DNA of 64,000 bases, from positions 1,116,001 through 1,180,000 of the forward strand of contig NZ_JAPEOR010000002.1 in assembly GCF_026341125.1 (NCBI RefSeq), in the 5' to 3' direction. The DNA is from Streptomyces sp. NBC_01142 (GTDB lineage: Bacteria > Actinomycetota > Actinomycetes > Streptomycetales > Streptomycetaceae). Position numbers and translations under genes: made by a program. Shown here piece by piece: positions 35,174 through 42,947 of this stretch (within the stretch, counting starts at the first letter, position 1; the number at the start of each line of letters is the position of its first letter). The notes beneath the pieces are model-generated. The model saw only the letters and a program-made list of their open reading frames with translations, was not told the DNA's origin and ran no database searches.

Positions 35174-37303
35174 ATGCTGTCGTCCGGGTCCCGCCGCCCT
35201 GCCCTGCTGTCCCGTCGTGGCCTGACGGCGACCCTGATCCTGGCCCCGCTCGTGGGCTTCGCCTACCTGGCCGGTACCGAGAGGGCCAGCTCCGACGCCC
35301 AGGAGGCGCCGATCCAGCCGGCCCGCCCCACGGGCGCGTCCGTGATGCAGATCCTGTCCCACCCGGACGACGACCTTTTCTTCATGAACCCGGACACCAG
35401 CCACTCGGTCGGCTCCGGTCGCAGCATCACCTCGGTGTACCTCACGGCGGGCGAGTCCGACGGCGTCAACGCCGCGAGCAAGGGCCCGCTGGCTCCCCGG
35501 AAGCGGCCCGCCGCGAACCGGGCCCGCTATGCGGAGGCCCGCCAGAACGGCATCCGCGCCGCCTACGCGGAGATGGCCACCGGCTCCCGCACCAGCCCCT
35601 GGCAGCGCACCACGATCCCCACCGCCGGCGGCGGCAGCGCCGAGCTGGACACCCTCAGGGCCCGGCCCGAGGTGAATCTGGTGTGGGTGCAACTGCACGA
35701 GGCGGGCTCCATAGTCGGCGACCGGCCGGACAGCCTGCACGGCCTGTGGGACGGCCGGGTGGAACGCCTCGGCTCGCAGCTCGCCTCCAGTACGCCGGTC
35801 GAAGAGGACTTCACGTACACCAAGGGGCAGGTCGTCGACACGATCGCCGGGCTGCTGGAGCGGTTCGGCCCCACCCACGTCCGGACGCTCGACCCGACGC
35901 CGGGCCGCAATGCCAGGACGGGCAAGCCCTCGGACCACCAGGACCACACGTACGGGGCCCGGTTCGCACAGGCCGCGCTCGCGCAGTACGCCCAGTCGCC
36001 CGGCCGCCCGAGGTTCAGCGTCCAGAACTACATGGGCTACGTCACCGGCGGACTGCCGCACACCCTCGACCCGGCCGGCGCCGAGGCCAAGCTGCGCACC
36101 CTGAAGACGTACGCCTGGCTGGACAACGACAACTACTGCGGCGACAAGGCCGGCTGCGGCGACCGCAAGGTGGCCGCCCGCCCCGCCGGGCACGGCTGGG
36201 CACAGTCCATCCGCTACACCCGCGGCGAGTCCACGTCCTGGCTCCAGCCGGACAGGGACGGCGGGCTCTGGGCGTTCTCGGTGCTCGACAACCGGCTCGC
36301 CGTCTGGCACCGGGAGGCCGGGGCGAAGGGCGAGTGGAGCGGTCCGACACTGCTGGCCGGCACCGGGATCGACAGCGGGGTCAGCTCGGTGAGGCTGCCC
36401 GACGGGCGGATCGCCGTGTTCGCCACCCGTACGACCATCGGCCGCGGCCCCGACGGCTACCGCAGGGACGTCGTCACCGCGGTGCAGCGCACGCCCGACG
36501 GCCTGTTCGGGCCGTGGCGCTCGCTGGGCACCCCCGAGCGCGGTGACGCCTCCGCGTCCTCCGACATCAGCGCTCCGGCAGTGGCCGCGGACAGCGCCGG
36601 CCGGATGACGGTCTATCTGCGCAACGGCCGCCACTCGCTCAGCGCCATCGCCCAGCGGTCGGACGGCTCCTGGGGCCGGTGGAGGGCGCTGGGCGGCCGT
36701 GATCTGCACGGCGACCCGGTCGTCGCGTCGGACGCGACGGGCCGCCGGCAGGTGTTCGCCGGTACGCCGCGATCGGTGCTCACCTGGCACCAGCCGACGC
36801 CGGGCGCGCCGCTGAGCGGCCCGGCCGACACGGGGCTGCCGCCGACCACGCTCGCCCTGAGCGCGGGCACGGACGGCGACGGAATACGGCTCTGGTTCCG
36901 CAAGCCCGACTCGGGCGCGGTCCGCACGGTCCTGTTCACCGATGGGCACGCCTCCCCCCTCCGGGAGCTGGGCGGCCCGGCCGGCTTCGGCCCGGTCAGC
37001 GCCTCGGGCCCGGACAACTCGCTGCTCGCCGCCCGCTCCCGTACCGGCATGCCGGGCACGGCGGTGGTCGCTCCGGGCGCGCCCGGAAGCGCGGGCAGGT
37101 CGGCGCAGACGCCCGGGCCGGTCACCTGGCGGGCGGGCGGTTCGCTGTTCGCCGGTGCGCCCGCGGGCGTACGGACCGGGGCGGGCGCCGGGCAGATCTC
37201 CGCGTCGAGCACCGGGCTGGCCGCCGTGGGCCTGGACGGCCGCCTGTACTGGGCGCAGCCGGACGGCCGCGGTTCCGTCACCGCCTGGCATCCGGTGGGC
37301 TGA
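35174..37303 (+). CDS. Secreted PIG-L-family deacetylase with C-terminal beta-propeller
   Basis: A 709-residue exported protein. A signal/anchor (RRGLTATLILAPLVGFAYLA) is followed by a PIG-L/LmbE domain (about 50-340): MQILSHPDDDLFFMNPD has the zinc ligands His63, Asp66 and the catalytic Asp, and SDHQDHTYGARF the second zinc-binding His cluster near 255-258. Residues 345-709 consist of repeated WxR/VFxxxR...W blades (RMTVYLRNGRHSLSA, GLAAVGLDGRLYWAQ), like fucose-lectin or PQQ-type propellers. PIG-L enzymes de-N-acetylate GlcNAc-containing glycolipids or thiols; secretion with a propeller suggests an extracellular glycan. GAAGG precedes ATG 35174. Confidence 0.85.
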   Translation: MLSSGSRRPALLSRRGLTATLILAPLVGFAYLAGTERASSDAQEAPIQPARPTGASVMQILSHPDDDLFFMNPDTSHSVGSGRSITSVYLTAGESDGVNAASKGPLAPRKRPAANRARYAEARQNGIRAAYAEMATGSRTSPWQRTTIPTAGGGSAELDTLRARPEVNLVWVQLHEAGSIVGDRPDSLHGLWDGRVERLGSQLASSTPVEEDFTYTKGQVVDTIAGLLERFGPTHVRTLDPTPGRNARTGKPSDHQDHTYGARFAQAALAQYAQSPGRPRFSVQNYMGYVTGGLPHTLDPAGAEAKLRTLKTYAWLDNDNYCGDKAGCGDRKVAARPAGHGWAQSIRYTRGESTSWLQPDRDGGLWAFSVLDNRLAVWHREAGAKGEWSGPTLLAGTGIDSGVSSVRLPDGRIAVFATRTTIGRGPDGYRRDVVTAVQRTPDGLFGPWRSLGTPERGDASASSDISAPAVAADSAGRMTVYLRNGRHSLSAIAQRSDGSWGRWRALGGRDLHGDPVVASDATGRRQVFAGTPRSVLTWHQPTPGAPLSGPADTGLPPTTLALSAGTDGDGIRLWFRKPDSGAVRTVLFTDGHASPLRELGGPAGFGPVSASGPDNSLLAARSRTGMPGTAVVAPGAPGSAGRSAQTPGPVTWRAGGSLFAGAPAGVRTGAGAGQISASSTGLAAVGLDGRLYWAQPDGRGSVTAWHPVG

Positions 37304-37375
37304 TCCCGACCGATGAGTACCGGCGCCCGGCGCGGTCAACACATTCGGTGGCCCCGAATGCGAGAGGACCGCGCC

Positions 37376-37948
37376 ATGCCGCAGAACACATCGCAGAACA
37401 CCCCACAGAACAAACCACAGCACAACCCACAGAACAAACCACAGCTCAAACCGTCGGCCGAGCTCGACGCCCGGTACAGCGATGCGAAGGCCGAAGCAGT
37501 CGGCTGGTCCGAGGCGGTCACCCGCCTGGAGGCCGCGAAGGTCTTCTGGCTGTCGACCGTACGACCCGAGGGGCGTCCGCACGTCACCCCGCTGATCGCC
37601 GTCTGGCAGGACGGCGGGCTGCACTTCTGCACCGGCGCCGACGAGCGCAAGGCCAAGAACCTCCGCGACAATCAGGAGGTGATCCTCACCACCGGCGCCG
37701 ACAGCCTGACCGAAGGCTGCGACCTGGTGCTCGAGGGCGAGGCCGTACGAGTGACGGACGGGACGCGGCTGCGCGCCCTCGCCGGCGCGTACGTCGAAAA
37801 GTACGGTCCGGAGTGGACCTTCGACGTCCGCGACGGGGTCTTCGTGGGCGACGGCGGCGAGGCACTGGTTTTCCGGGTGGCCCCGCGCACGGCGTTCGGC
37901 TTCGCCAAGGATCCGTACGGCCAGACCCGCTGGCAGTTCACCCAGTGA
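37376..37948 (+). CDS. Pyridoxamine 5'-phosphate oxidase-family protein
   Basis: A 190-residue FMN/F420-binding split-barrel protein. After a repeat-derived Gln/Asn/Pro N-terminus (QNTSQNTPQNKPQHNPQNKP, from direct repeats of CCACAGAACAAA), the domain starts near WSEAVTRLEAAKVFWLSTVR. It continues GRPHVTPLIAVWQDGGLHF and RKAKNLRDNQEVILTT, the PPOX pattern. Cofactor and substrate are unknown; F420-dependent reductases of this type are common in actinomycetes. GAGAGGA precedes ATG 37376. The VOC gene follows after 14 nt and its ribosome binding site overlaps this stop, so they form an operon. Confidence 0.85.
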   Translation: MPQNTSQNTPQNKPQHNPQNKPQLKPSAELDARYSDAKAEAVGWSEAVTRLEAAKVFWLSTVRPEGRPHVTPLIAVWQDGGLHFCTGADERKAKNLRDNQEVILTTGADSLTEGCDLVLEGEAVRVTDGTRLRALAGAYVEKYGPEWTFDVRDGVFVGDGGEALVFRVAPRTAFGFAKDPYGQTRWQFTQ

Positions 37949-37962
37949 AGGGAACACCATCG

Positions 37963-38394
37963 ATGGAAATGACGCTCGAAGTCGTCTTCCTCCCGGTCAC
38001 GGACCTGGACCGGGCAAAGAAGTTCTACGAGGAAACGTGCGGCTTCAAGGTCGACACCGACACACAGATCACGGATACGGCCCGCATCATCCAGCTGACC
38101 CCGCCCGGCTCCCGCTGCTCGATCGCCTTCGGCAGCGGTCTGCCTCCCGCGCCCGGCCAGAAGGAACCGGAGCCCGGCTCGACCCAGGGCCTCCAGCTGT
38201 GCGTGACGGACATCGAAGCGGCCCACGCCGCCCTCACCGCCCGCGGCCTGAACATCAGCAAGGTCCAGCATCTCGGCGCGACAGGGTGGGAGGACGGGCG
38301 CGGGGAGACCTGGAACGCGTTCATGTACTTCAACGATCCCGACGGCAACGGCTGGGTGGTCCAGGAGGCACCGGCACCGCTCTCCCAACGCTGA
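37963..38394 (+). CDS. VOC/glyoxalase-family protein
   Basis: A 143-residue vicinal-oxygen-chelate protein with the paired beta-alpha-beta-beta-beta modules: MTLEVVFLPVTDLDRAKKFY opens the first and QLCVTDIEAAHAALTARGLN the second, which ends with FNDPDGNGWVVQE as in glyoxalase/bleomycin-resistance-like proteins. The metal ligands of true glyoxalase I are not obvious. AAGGGA overlaps the stop of the PPOX gene, so the two are translationally coupled and may act in one detoxification or redox step (inference). Confidence 0.88.
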   Translation: MEMTLEVVFLPVTDLDRAKKFYEETCGFKVDTDTQITDTARIIQLTPPGSRCSIAFGSGLPPAPGQKEPEPGSTQGLQLCVTDIEAAHAALTARGLNISKVQHLGATGWEDGRGETWNAFMYFNDPDGNGWVVQEAPAPLSQR

Positions 38395-38419
38395 GCACCG
38401 AGTTCTCCCGCACGGGAGT

Positions 38420-38815
38420 TCAGGTGCGCCGAAGCACCAGGGACGTCTGCGGCCGGAAGGAGAAACGCCGGTAGAACGCTGCGTTCTCCGGTTCGGTGGT
38501 GAGCGCGACGTAGCACTCGGGCGAGGCATTCCGCTCCAGCCACAGGCTGAGCCGGTCGACCACTTCGGTGCCGATACCCCGGGACTGGTACGCGGGCAGT
38601 ACGACGACGTCCTGAACATAGAAATAGAGACCGTCACCGATGATCCGCCCCATCCCCACCGCTCGCATTCCGATATCGGCGCAGACGGCATAGCGGGTGG
38701 CACCAAGTGCCGCGGCAACGTATGGCTCTTCAGCGGTGTCCCAGCCGACCGCTGCCCTGATTCCGCGGAATTCCTCAACGGTCGGTGTGCGTTCCGCGTA
38801 CGTCACCGTGTCCAC
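38420..38815 (-). CDS. GNAT-family N-acetyltransferase, small
   Basis: A 131-residue acetyltransferase. The core is IGDGLYFYVQDVVVLPAYQS followed by RGIGTEVVDRLSLWLE, the acetyl-CoA pyrophosphate-binding loop (Q/R-x-x-G-x-G), then NAAFYRRFSFRPQ. The start is a GTG at 38815 with GAGGGG upstream. It converges on the VOC gene and is divergent from the small-peptide/NB-ARC locus, so its promoter shares the 93-bp region 38816-38908. Confidence 0.85.
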   Translation of the reverse strand: MDTVTYAERTPTVEEFRGIRAAVGWDTAEEPYVAAALGATRYAVCADIGMRAVGMGRIIGDGLYFYVQDVVVLPAYQSRGIGTEVVDRLSLWLERNASPECYVALTTEPENAAFYRRFSFRPQTSLVLRRT

Positions 38816-38874
38816 GCGGTACCCCTCGTCCCCCGGGATCTTTTTCCTGCTGGTGGGGCAGCCGGTCGAAAGCC

Positions 38875-38903
38875 TTGGCCGCCGACTCGGCCTGCCCTAG
38901 CAT
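38875..38903 (+). promoter_or_regulatory. Putative promoter for the small-peptide/NB-ARC operon
   Basis: TTGGCC (38875-38880) and TAGCAT (38898-38903) are 17 bp apart. The expected transcription start falls on or next to the A of the ATG at 38909, which would make a leaderless mRNA and explains the absence of a ribosome binding site before that ATG. Confidence 0.45.
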
Positions 38904-38908
38904 GAACT

Positions 38909-39031
38909 ATGGCAGACGTTCTGGACGGGCGGGGGCCTATGGATCCGCTGTCAATATCCTCGATCTTGAGCGCCCTTGTCAGCGGCGTGGACGCCATCAA
39001 CGTGCCGATGCCTGCCCAGGGTGGGAAGTGA
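38909..39031 (+). CDS. 40-residue peptide preceding the NB-ARC/TPR gene
   Basis: A short ORF of 41 codons including the stop. The product begins MADVLDGRGPMDPLSISSIL, continues SALVSGVDAINVPMPA and ends QGGK. The centre is a Ser/hydrophobic stretch that could be a helix. Its TGA overlaps the GTG of the next gene (GTGA, 4 nt), a strong sign that it is translated, and a -35/-10 pair places the transcription start at its ATG. It has no cysteine and no recognised family. It may be a RiPP precursor for the radical SAM enzyme two genes on, a regulatory adaptor of the NB-ARC protein, or only a coupling ORF. Confidence 0.5.
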   Translation: MADVLDGRGPMDPLSISSILSALVSGVDAINVPMPAQGGK

Positions 39032-41172
39032 CCGGGGGCGCCTCCGGCGGTACGCCATCGCCTGCCACCAACGCCCTCGCAGGCAACGCGTCGACCGTCA
39101 TCCAGGCAGGCACCGTCATGGGCGGTGTCCATATGCAGGGGACCGGCGGCTTCGCCCTGCCCCGCCCCCGTCAGGTCCCCATGACCGTATCCCGCTTCGT
39201 CAACAGAGCGAGTGAATTACGGGAGTTGAACGAGTTCGCCAAGGATACGGCTCCCGGCTCCGCCGCCTCCCGCATTCTCGTCATCTGCGGATCACCGGGA
39301 ATCGGCAAGACGGCCCTCGCCATCTGGTGGGCGTGCACGTACAAGGGCGGATTTGCCGACGGCGTGCTCTACGCCGACATGCACGGATACGACTCCGTGA
39401 GCCCGGCGAGGGCCGGTGAAGTCCTCGAATCGTTTCTCCGCGCCCTGGGCGTCTCGGCACACGAACTGCCCACCACTCTCGACCATCAGATCGGCCTCTA
39501 CAGAACGCTCATGGCACATCGGCGCTGCCTGGTACTGATCGACAATGCCGATTCGGCCGAAGCGGTACGCCCCCTGCTCGGAGTGGCCGAGAACCTCACC
39601 CTGATCACCAGCAGAAGCAGGCTGTCGGGATTAGTGGTGCGCGAGGGAGCACAGCGCATGACTCTGGACACTCTGAGCCCGAGCGAGGCATTCGCCCTGC
39701 TCTCGAGAATCATCGGCGGCGAGCGGGTCCAGCACGAACCCGAGGCGGCAGCGGAAATCGCGAGGCTGTGTGCGTATCTCCCGCTCGCCCTGCGTGTCAG
39801 CGCCGAGCGGATCTCCCGGGATCGGCACATGCTGCTGATCCACGCCGTGGAGGAGCTGTCGGCACAGGGGGAGCGGCTGGACGCACTGGCCACCGAGGAC
39901 GACGAGTCGACCGCCGTACGCGCCGTCTTCTCCTGGTCCTACTTCCGCCTCGCGGAGTCGGAAGCCCGGATCTTCCGCACGCTCGGGCTGATGCCCGGCC
40001 GGGACATGGATCTCGACTGCGTGGCAGCCGTGACCGGAAGCAGCCGGCGCGAGGCGCGGCTCGCACTGACCGCGCTCGCCAATCTGCACATGATCGAAGA
40101 GGCTGGACGTCATCGCTACTCCTTCCATGACCTCTTGCGCGCCTACGCCGTCGACCAGGCGGGGATCGAGGATCCTGTGGAAATGCGGCAGCAGACCCTG
40201 TTCAAGATGATCAACTGGTACACCGCTTCGGCCGCGGCGGCGGACCGGTTCATCTCCCCCGGCTTCACCGCACGGCAGCCCACGGACGACACGGATCAGC
40301 CCCGGCGCTCGTTCGTGTCCTTCGACGACGCCCTCGGCTGGTTCGAGACCGAGCGGGCGAACCTCCTCGAAGTGGTCCGCAAGGCCAAGGACGCCGGCCG
40401 GTTCACCGCGGCCGCCGACATCGCGATCTTCATGTGGGGGTACTTCAACACCTCCAAGTACTGGGCCGACTGGATCGCCTGCACGGAGATCGGCACCGAG
40501 GCGGCCCACGCCGGACAGGACGCCGACGCCGAGGCATGGCTGCTGACCAGTCGCGGGACCGCTCTGCGTAATCTGCGCCGTTTCGAGGAGGCGAAGTCGT
40601 GCCACCTGCGCGCCGTCGAGTTGTTCGATCAGGCGGACAGCCCCGTGGGCACCGGGTACGCGCGCCAGAACCTTGCGGTCGTCGCCACCGACGAGCGTGA
40701 CTTCCCCAGCGCGCTCGAGCAGTTCACCCTGGCCCTGTCCGCCTTCCGGCGTGATGCACAGGGACTGCGGGGCCAGGCCGTCGCCCTCAACTCGATGGCC
40801 ATCACCCTGCACGACGTGGAGGACTTCGGCGCGGCGATCGAGCACGCCCAGCAGGCGCTCGAGATCTGCCGCCGGCTCAGCGACCTGCAGGGCGAGGCGT
40901 TCTCGCTGCACAGCCTGGGGCGGACCACGTGCGCTCTCGGGGCGCTGCCGGAGTCCATCGAGTACTACGAGCAGGCCCTCGCCCTGCGCACCAGGGCCAA
41001 GGACCGCCACGGCGAGGCGCTCACCCGCAGCGCGCTCGGCGATGTCCATCGGCAACTGGGCGACGAACCGAGCGCACGAGAGCAATGGCACTGCGCCTTC
41101 GAGATCCTGAGCACTCTGGAGGCTCCGGAGGCGCGGGAGGTACAGCACAAGCTCGACAACGGCACAGCCTGA
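39028..41172 (+). CDS. NLR-like NB-ARC ATPase with TPR repeats and N-terminal amyloid-like motif
   Basis: A 714-residue STAND ATPase from GTG 39028. Residues 15-36 (NALAGNASTVIQAGTVMGGV) match the N-x-G...VIQAG...GGV pattern of RHIM-like signalling motifs described in actinomycete NLR-type proteins (recalled, not searched). The NB-ARC domain follows: FVNRASELREL, Walker A GSPGIGKT (88-95), Walker B RRCLVLIDNAD, sensor LITSRSR, LPLALRVSAERI and a winged-helix part (FSFHDLLRAYAVD-like). At least four TPRs occupy about 480-700, for example SIEYYEQALALRTRAKDRHG. Unlike AfsR there is no N-terminal SARP domain. The upstream peptide overlaps by 4 nt. It resembles the TPR partner of FxSxx-COOH peptide systems. 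Confidence 0.85.
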   Translation: MTGGASGGTPSPATNALAGNASTVIQAGTVMGGVHMQGTGGFALPRPRQVPMTVSRFVNRASELRELNEFAKDTAPGSAASRILVICGSPGIGKTALAIWWACTYKGGFADGVLYADMHGYDSVSPARAGEVLESFLRALGVSAHELPTTLDHQIGLYRTLMAHRRCLVLIDNADSAEAVRPLLGVAENLTLITSRSRLSGLVVREGAQRMTLDTLSPSEAFALLSRIIGGERVQHEPEAAAEIARLCAYLPLALRVSAERISRDRHMLLIHAVEELSAQGERLDALATEDDESTAVRAVFSWSYFRLAESEARIFRTLGLMPGRDMDLDCVAAVTGSSRREARLALTALANLHMIEEAGRHRYSFHDLLRAYAVDQAGIEDPVEMRQQTLFKMINWYTASAAAADRFISPGFTARQPTDDTDQPRRSFVSFDDALGWFETERANLLEVVRKAKDAGRFTAAADIAIFMWGYFNTSKYWADWIACTEIGTEAAHAGQDADAEAWLLTSRGTALRNLRRFEEAKSCHLRAVELFDQADSPVGTGYARQNLAVVATDERDFPSALEQFTLALSAFRRDAQGLRGQAVALNSMAITLHDVEDFGAAIEHAQQALEICRRLSDLQGEAFSLHSLGRTTCALGALPESIEYYEQALALRTRAKDRHGEALTRSALGDVHRQLGDEPSAREQWHCAFEILSTLEAPEAREVQHKLDNGTA

Positions 41173-41229
41173 TCATTCTCCGGATGCCACGCCGCCACCT
41201 CCCTCGCGGGGGTGAGACAGGAGCAGGAA

Positions 41230-42375
41230 GTGAAACCTGTACTCCGTGCCGAGCAGGTAAGCCACGCCGTCGCGGCGCTTCTCAGGCCGGAGGAGGTGAC
41301 GGGCGCTCGACTGCCGGCCGACGAGGCGGCCGGGCAGCTCGACCGGTGGCGGAGCCGACTGCCCCCGGCCTCCTTGTCACTGCCCGGCGGCGGGATGGAC
41401 AACTGCCCCGCAGCCTGCAGCCGGCCCGAAGCCGCGGACACCGGCTTCGAGATCTGGCTGGAGCTGGTCGAAGAGTGCAATCTCGACTGCCTGTTCTGCT
41501 ACAATCCCTGGCGCGGGAGGTCCACTCCCGCTGATGGTGCGGCCCGCACCCTCCCGCTGCAGCGCACAGTGGAGGTGCTCGGCATCATCTGCGACACGGT
41601 GAGCGTCAGCCATCTCACCGTCTCCGGCGGCGAGCCGCTGATGTATCCGGATCTGCCGTCGCTGGTGTCGCGGATCTCCCCCGCCATCCCCTCCATCGGC
41701 ATCACGACCAACGGGCGCAGCGGCACGCGCACGAGGCTGGAGGCGCTCAAGAGCTCGGGAGTGGGCCGGCTCAGTGTCCCCGTGCACTCCCACAGTCCGC
41801 TGACGCACGACCACCTGGCGAACGGCCGCTCCTGGCACGCGGCGGTCCGCTGTCTGGCGCTGGCTCAGGAGACGGGCTACCAGACGACCATGAGTGCCGT
41901 GGTGACCGGCACCAACGGGACCCATGTACCCCGGGTGGCGGAGATCGCGCTGCTGCTCGGCATCCCCCGGCTCGTACTCAACTGCTTCCACAGCACCGGG
42001 CAGGGGCTTGCGCACGATCGCAGGTTGGCGCTGCCCGCAGGGCGCTTCGGCGACATCGTACGAGACATCAGGGACACCTTCGGCGACCGGCTGGAGATCA
42101 CGGTGGGCTCTCCGGAGGAACACGCCGCTTCCGACGCGCCGATGGCTCCCGCTCAGGGCGGGGTGAGCCGGGTGAGCCGTCTGGTGCTGTCGCCCCAGGG
42201 GGAGATCAAGTTCTGCAACCAGTCGGAGACCGGCCTGCTCAACGTGCTCGAATGCGGGGACTCGAGGCTGCGTGCCCTCCTCGATGAGCTGGCGGCGGGC
42301 CAGTACGACAGGGCGCTCGCGTCGATCGACAACTGCACCTGTCGCGCGGCTCCAGTAGTATCGAAGGCCGTTTGA
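41230..42375 (+). CDS. Radical SAM protein with SPASM-like C-terminal cysteines
   Basis: A 381-residue radical SAM enzyme. The SAM-binding cluster motif is CNLDCLFC (Cys83, Cys87, Cys90; CX3CX2C), followed by LTVSGGEPLMYPDL (GGE motif) and SIGITTNGR. The C-terminus has four more cysteines: Cys329 (EIKFCNQSE), Cys342 (LECGDS) and Cys369/371 (DNCTCRA), fitting a shortened SPASM/Twitch region that binds an auxiliary cluster, as in peptide-modifying enzymes. An N-terminal extension of about 70 residues precedes the barrel. GTG 41230 has AGGAG six bases upstream; GTG 41212 is an alternative. It lies 57 nt after the NB-ARC gene, so probably one operon. Substrate unknown; the 40-residue peptide is the local candidate. 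Confidence 0.85.
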   Translation: MKPVLRAEQVSHAVAALLRPEEVTGARLPADEAAGQLDRWRSRLPPASLSLPGGGMDNCPAACSRPEAADTGFEIWLELVEECNLDCLFCYNPWRGRSTPADGAARTLPLQRTVEVLGIICDTVSVSHLTVSGGEPLMYPDLPSLVSRISPAIPSIGITTNGRSGTRTRLEALKSSGVGRLSVPVHSHSPLTHDHLANGRSWHAAVRCLALAQETGYQTTMSAVVTGTNGTHVPRVAEIALLLGIPRLVLNCFHSTGQGLAHDRRLALPAGRFGDIVRDIRDTFGDRLEITVGSPEEHAASDAPMAPAQGGVSRVSRLVLSPQGEIKFCNQSETGLLNVLECGDSRLRALLDELAAGQYDRALASIDNCTCRAAPVVSKAV

Positions 42376-42378
42376 ATC

Positions 42379-42425
42379 GTGAACCGGGTTGCGGTGCGTC
42401 GACATGACCTCACTGACGAGGAGTT
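42379..42425 (+). pseudogene. Possible 5' remnant of an IS5-type transposase gene
   Basis: GTG 42379 encodes NRVAVRRHDLTDEELAF, which resembles the start of IS5-family transposases (typically VRRHDLTDEEW...). After about 16 codons the similarity ends. It lies directly after the radical SAM stop, in the 104-bp spacer before the next cassette. Too short for certainty. Confidence 0.25.
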
Positions 42426-42479
42426 GGCATTCCCTGGCGGCCAGGTGGCAGGGGGCCGGTCACGCACGAAGGGGGAAGT

Positions 42480-42947
42480 GTGTCGTTCGAGGCCGAGTGG
42501 GCTCAGCTCAAGGTCAACGCCCAGGCTCAGCAGTCCACAAGCATGCAGCTCAATCAGGTACCGGCCGACCCAGGTGGCGGATCGGGCCCTGCAGGCGGCG
42601 CGCCGGGAGCGAACGGGACACTTCACGCCAACGCCACATCCATCAACGGAAGTTCGCACCTGCTGATCGAGATCGCGGGATTTCTCCACGAGGGCAGGCC
42701 GGACGGCGACTTGTGCACCATGGCCAGGAAACCCAGAGCGCACGCTGATGTCGCCGCACAGGTCGATCGTTTCGCTCGCTTCGCCGATGACCAGTTCCTC
42801 GACACGGTTGCCTTCTTCGCGGCCCTTGCCACGAACCTCAAGTCCGCGGGAAACGACGTCGTGACGGTCGATGACGCCAACGCACGGAGGTTCCTGGAAA
42901 GCGTTCTTCAGTACGGCGAGTACGTCGCTCCGGAGGCGAAGAAGTGA
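42480..42947 (+). CDS. Small ESX/type VII-associated protein
   Basis: A 155-residue protein from GTG 42480, preceded by GAAGGGGGAA. It opens MSFEAEWAQLKVNAQAQQST and then has a Gly/Pro/Ala-rich spacer followed by an all-helical segment (ISISGSSHLLIEI-like, HADVAAQVDRFARFADDQFL). The opening resembles Streptomyces WXG100-associated proteins that sit beside ESX substrates; a WXG motif itself is not visible. Its stop overlaps the start of the next gene (GTGA), so the two are coupled and may form a complex or a chaperone/effector pair (inference). Confidence 0.65.
   Translation: MSFEAEWAQLKVNAQAQQSTSMQLNQVPADPGGGSGPAGGAPGANGTLHANATSINGSSHLLIEIAGFLHEGRPDGDLCTMARKPRAHADVAAQVDRFARFADDQFLDTVAFFAALATNLKSAGNDVVTVDDANARRFLESVLQYGEYVAPEAKK

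Noticed and set aside
38785..39027. Longer N-terminus for the NB-ARC protein
   Set aside because: The upstream in-frame stretch is Cys/Arg/Pro-rich without structure, overlaps the divergent GNAT start and promoter, and conflicts with the 40-residue ORF whose stop overlaps GTG 39028.
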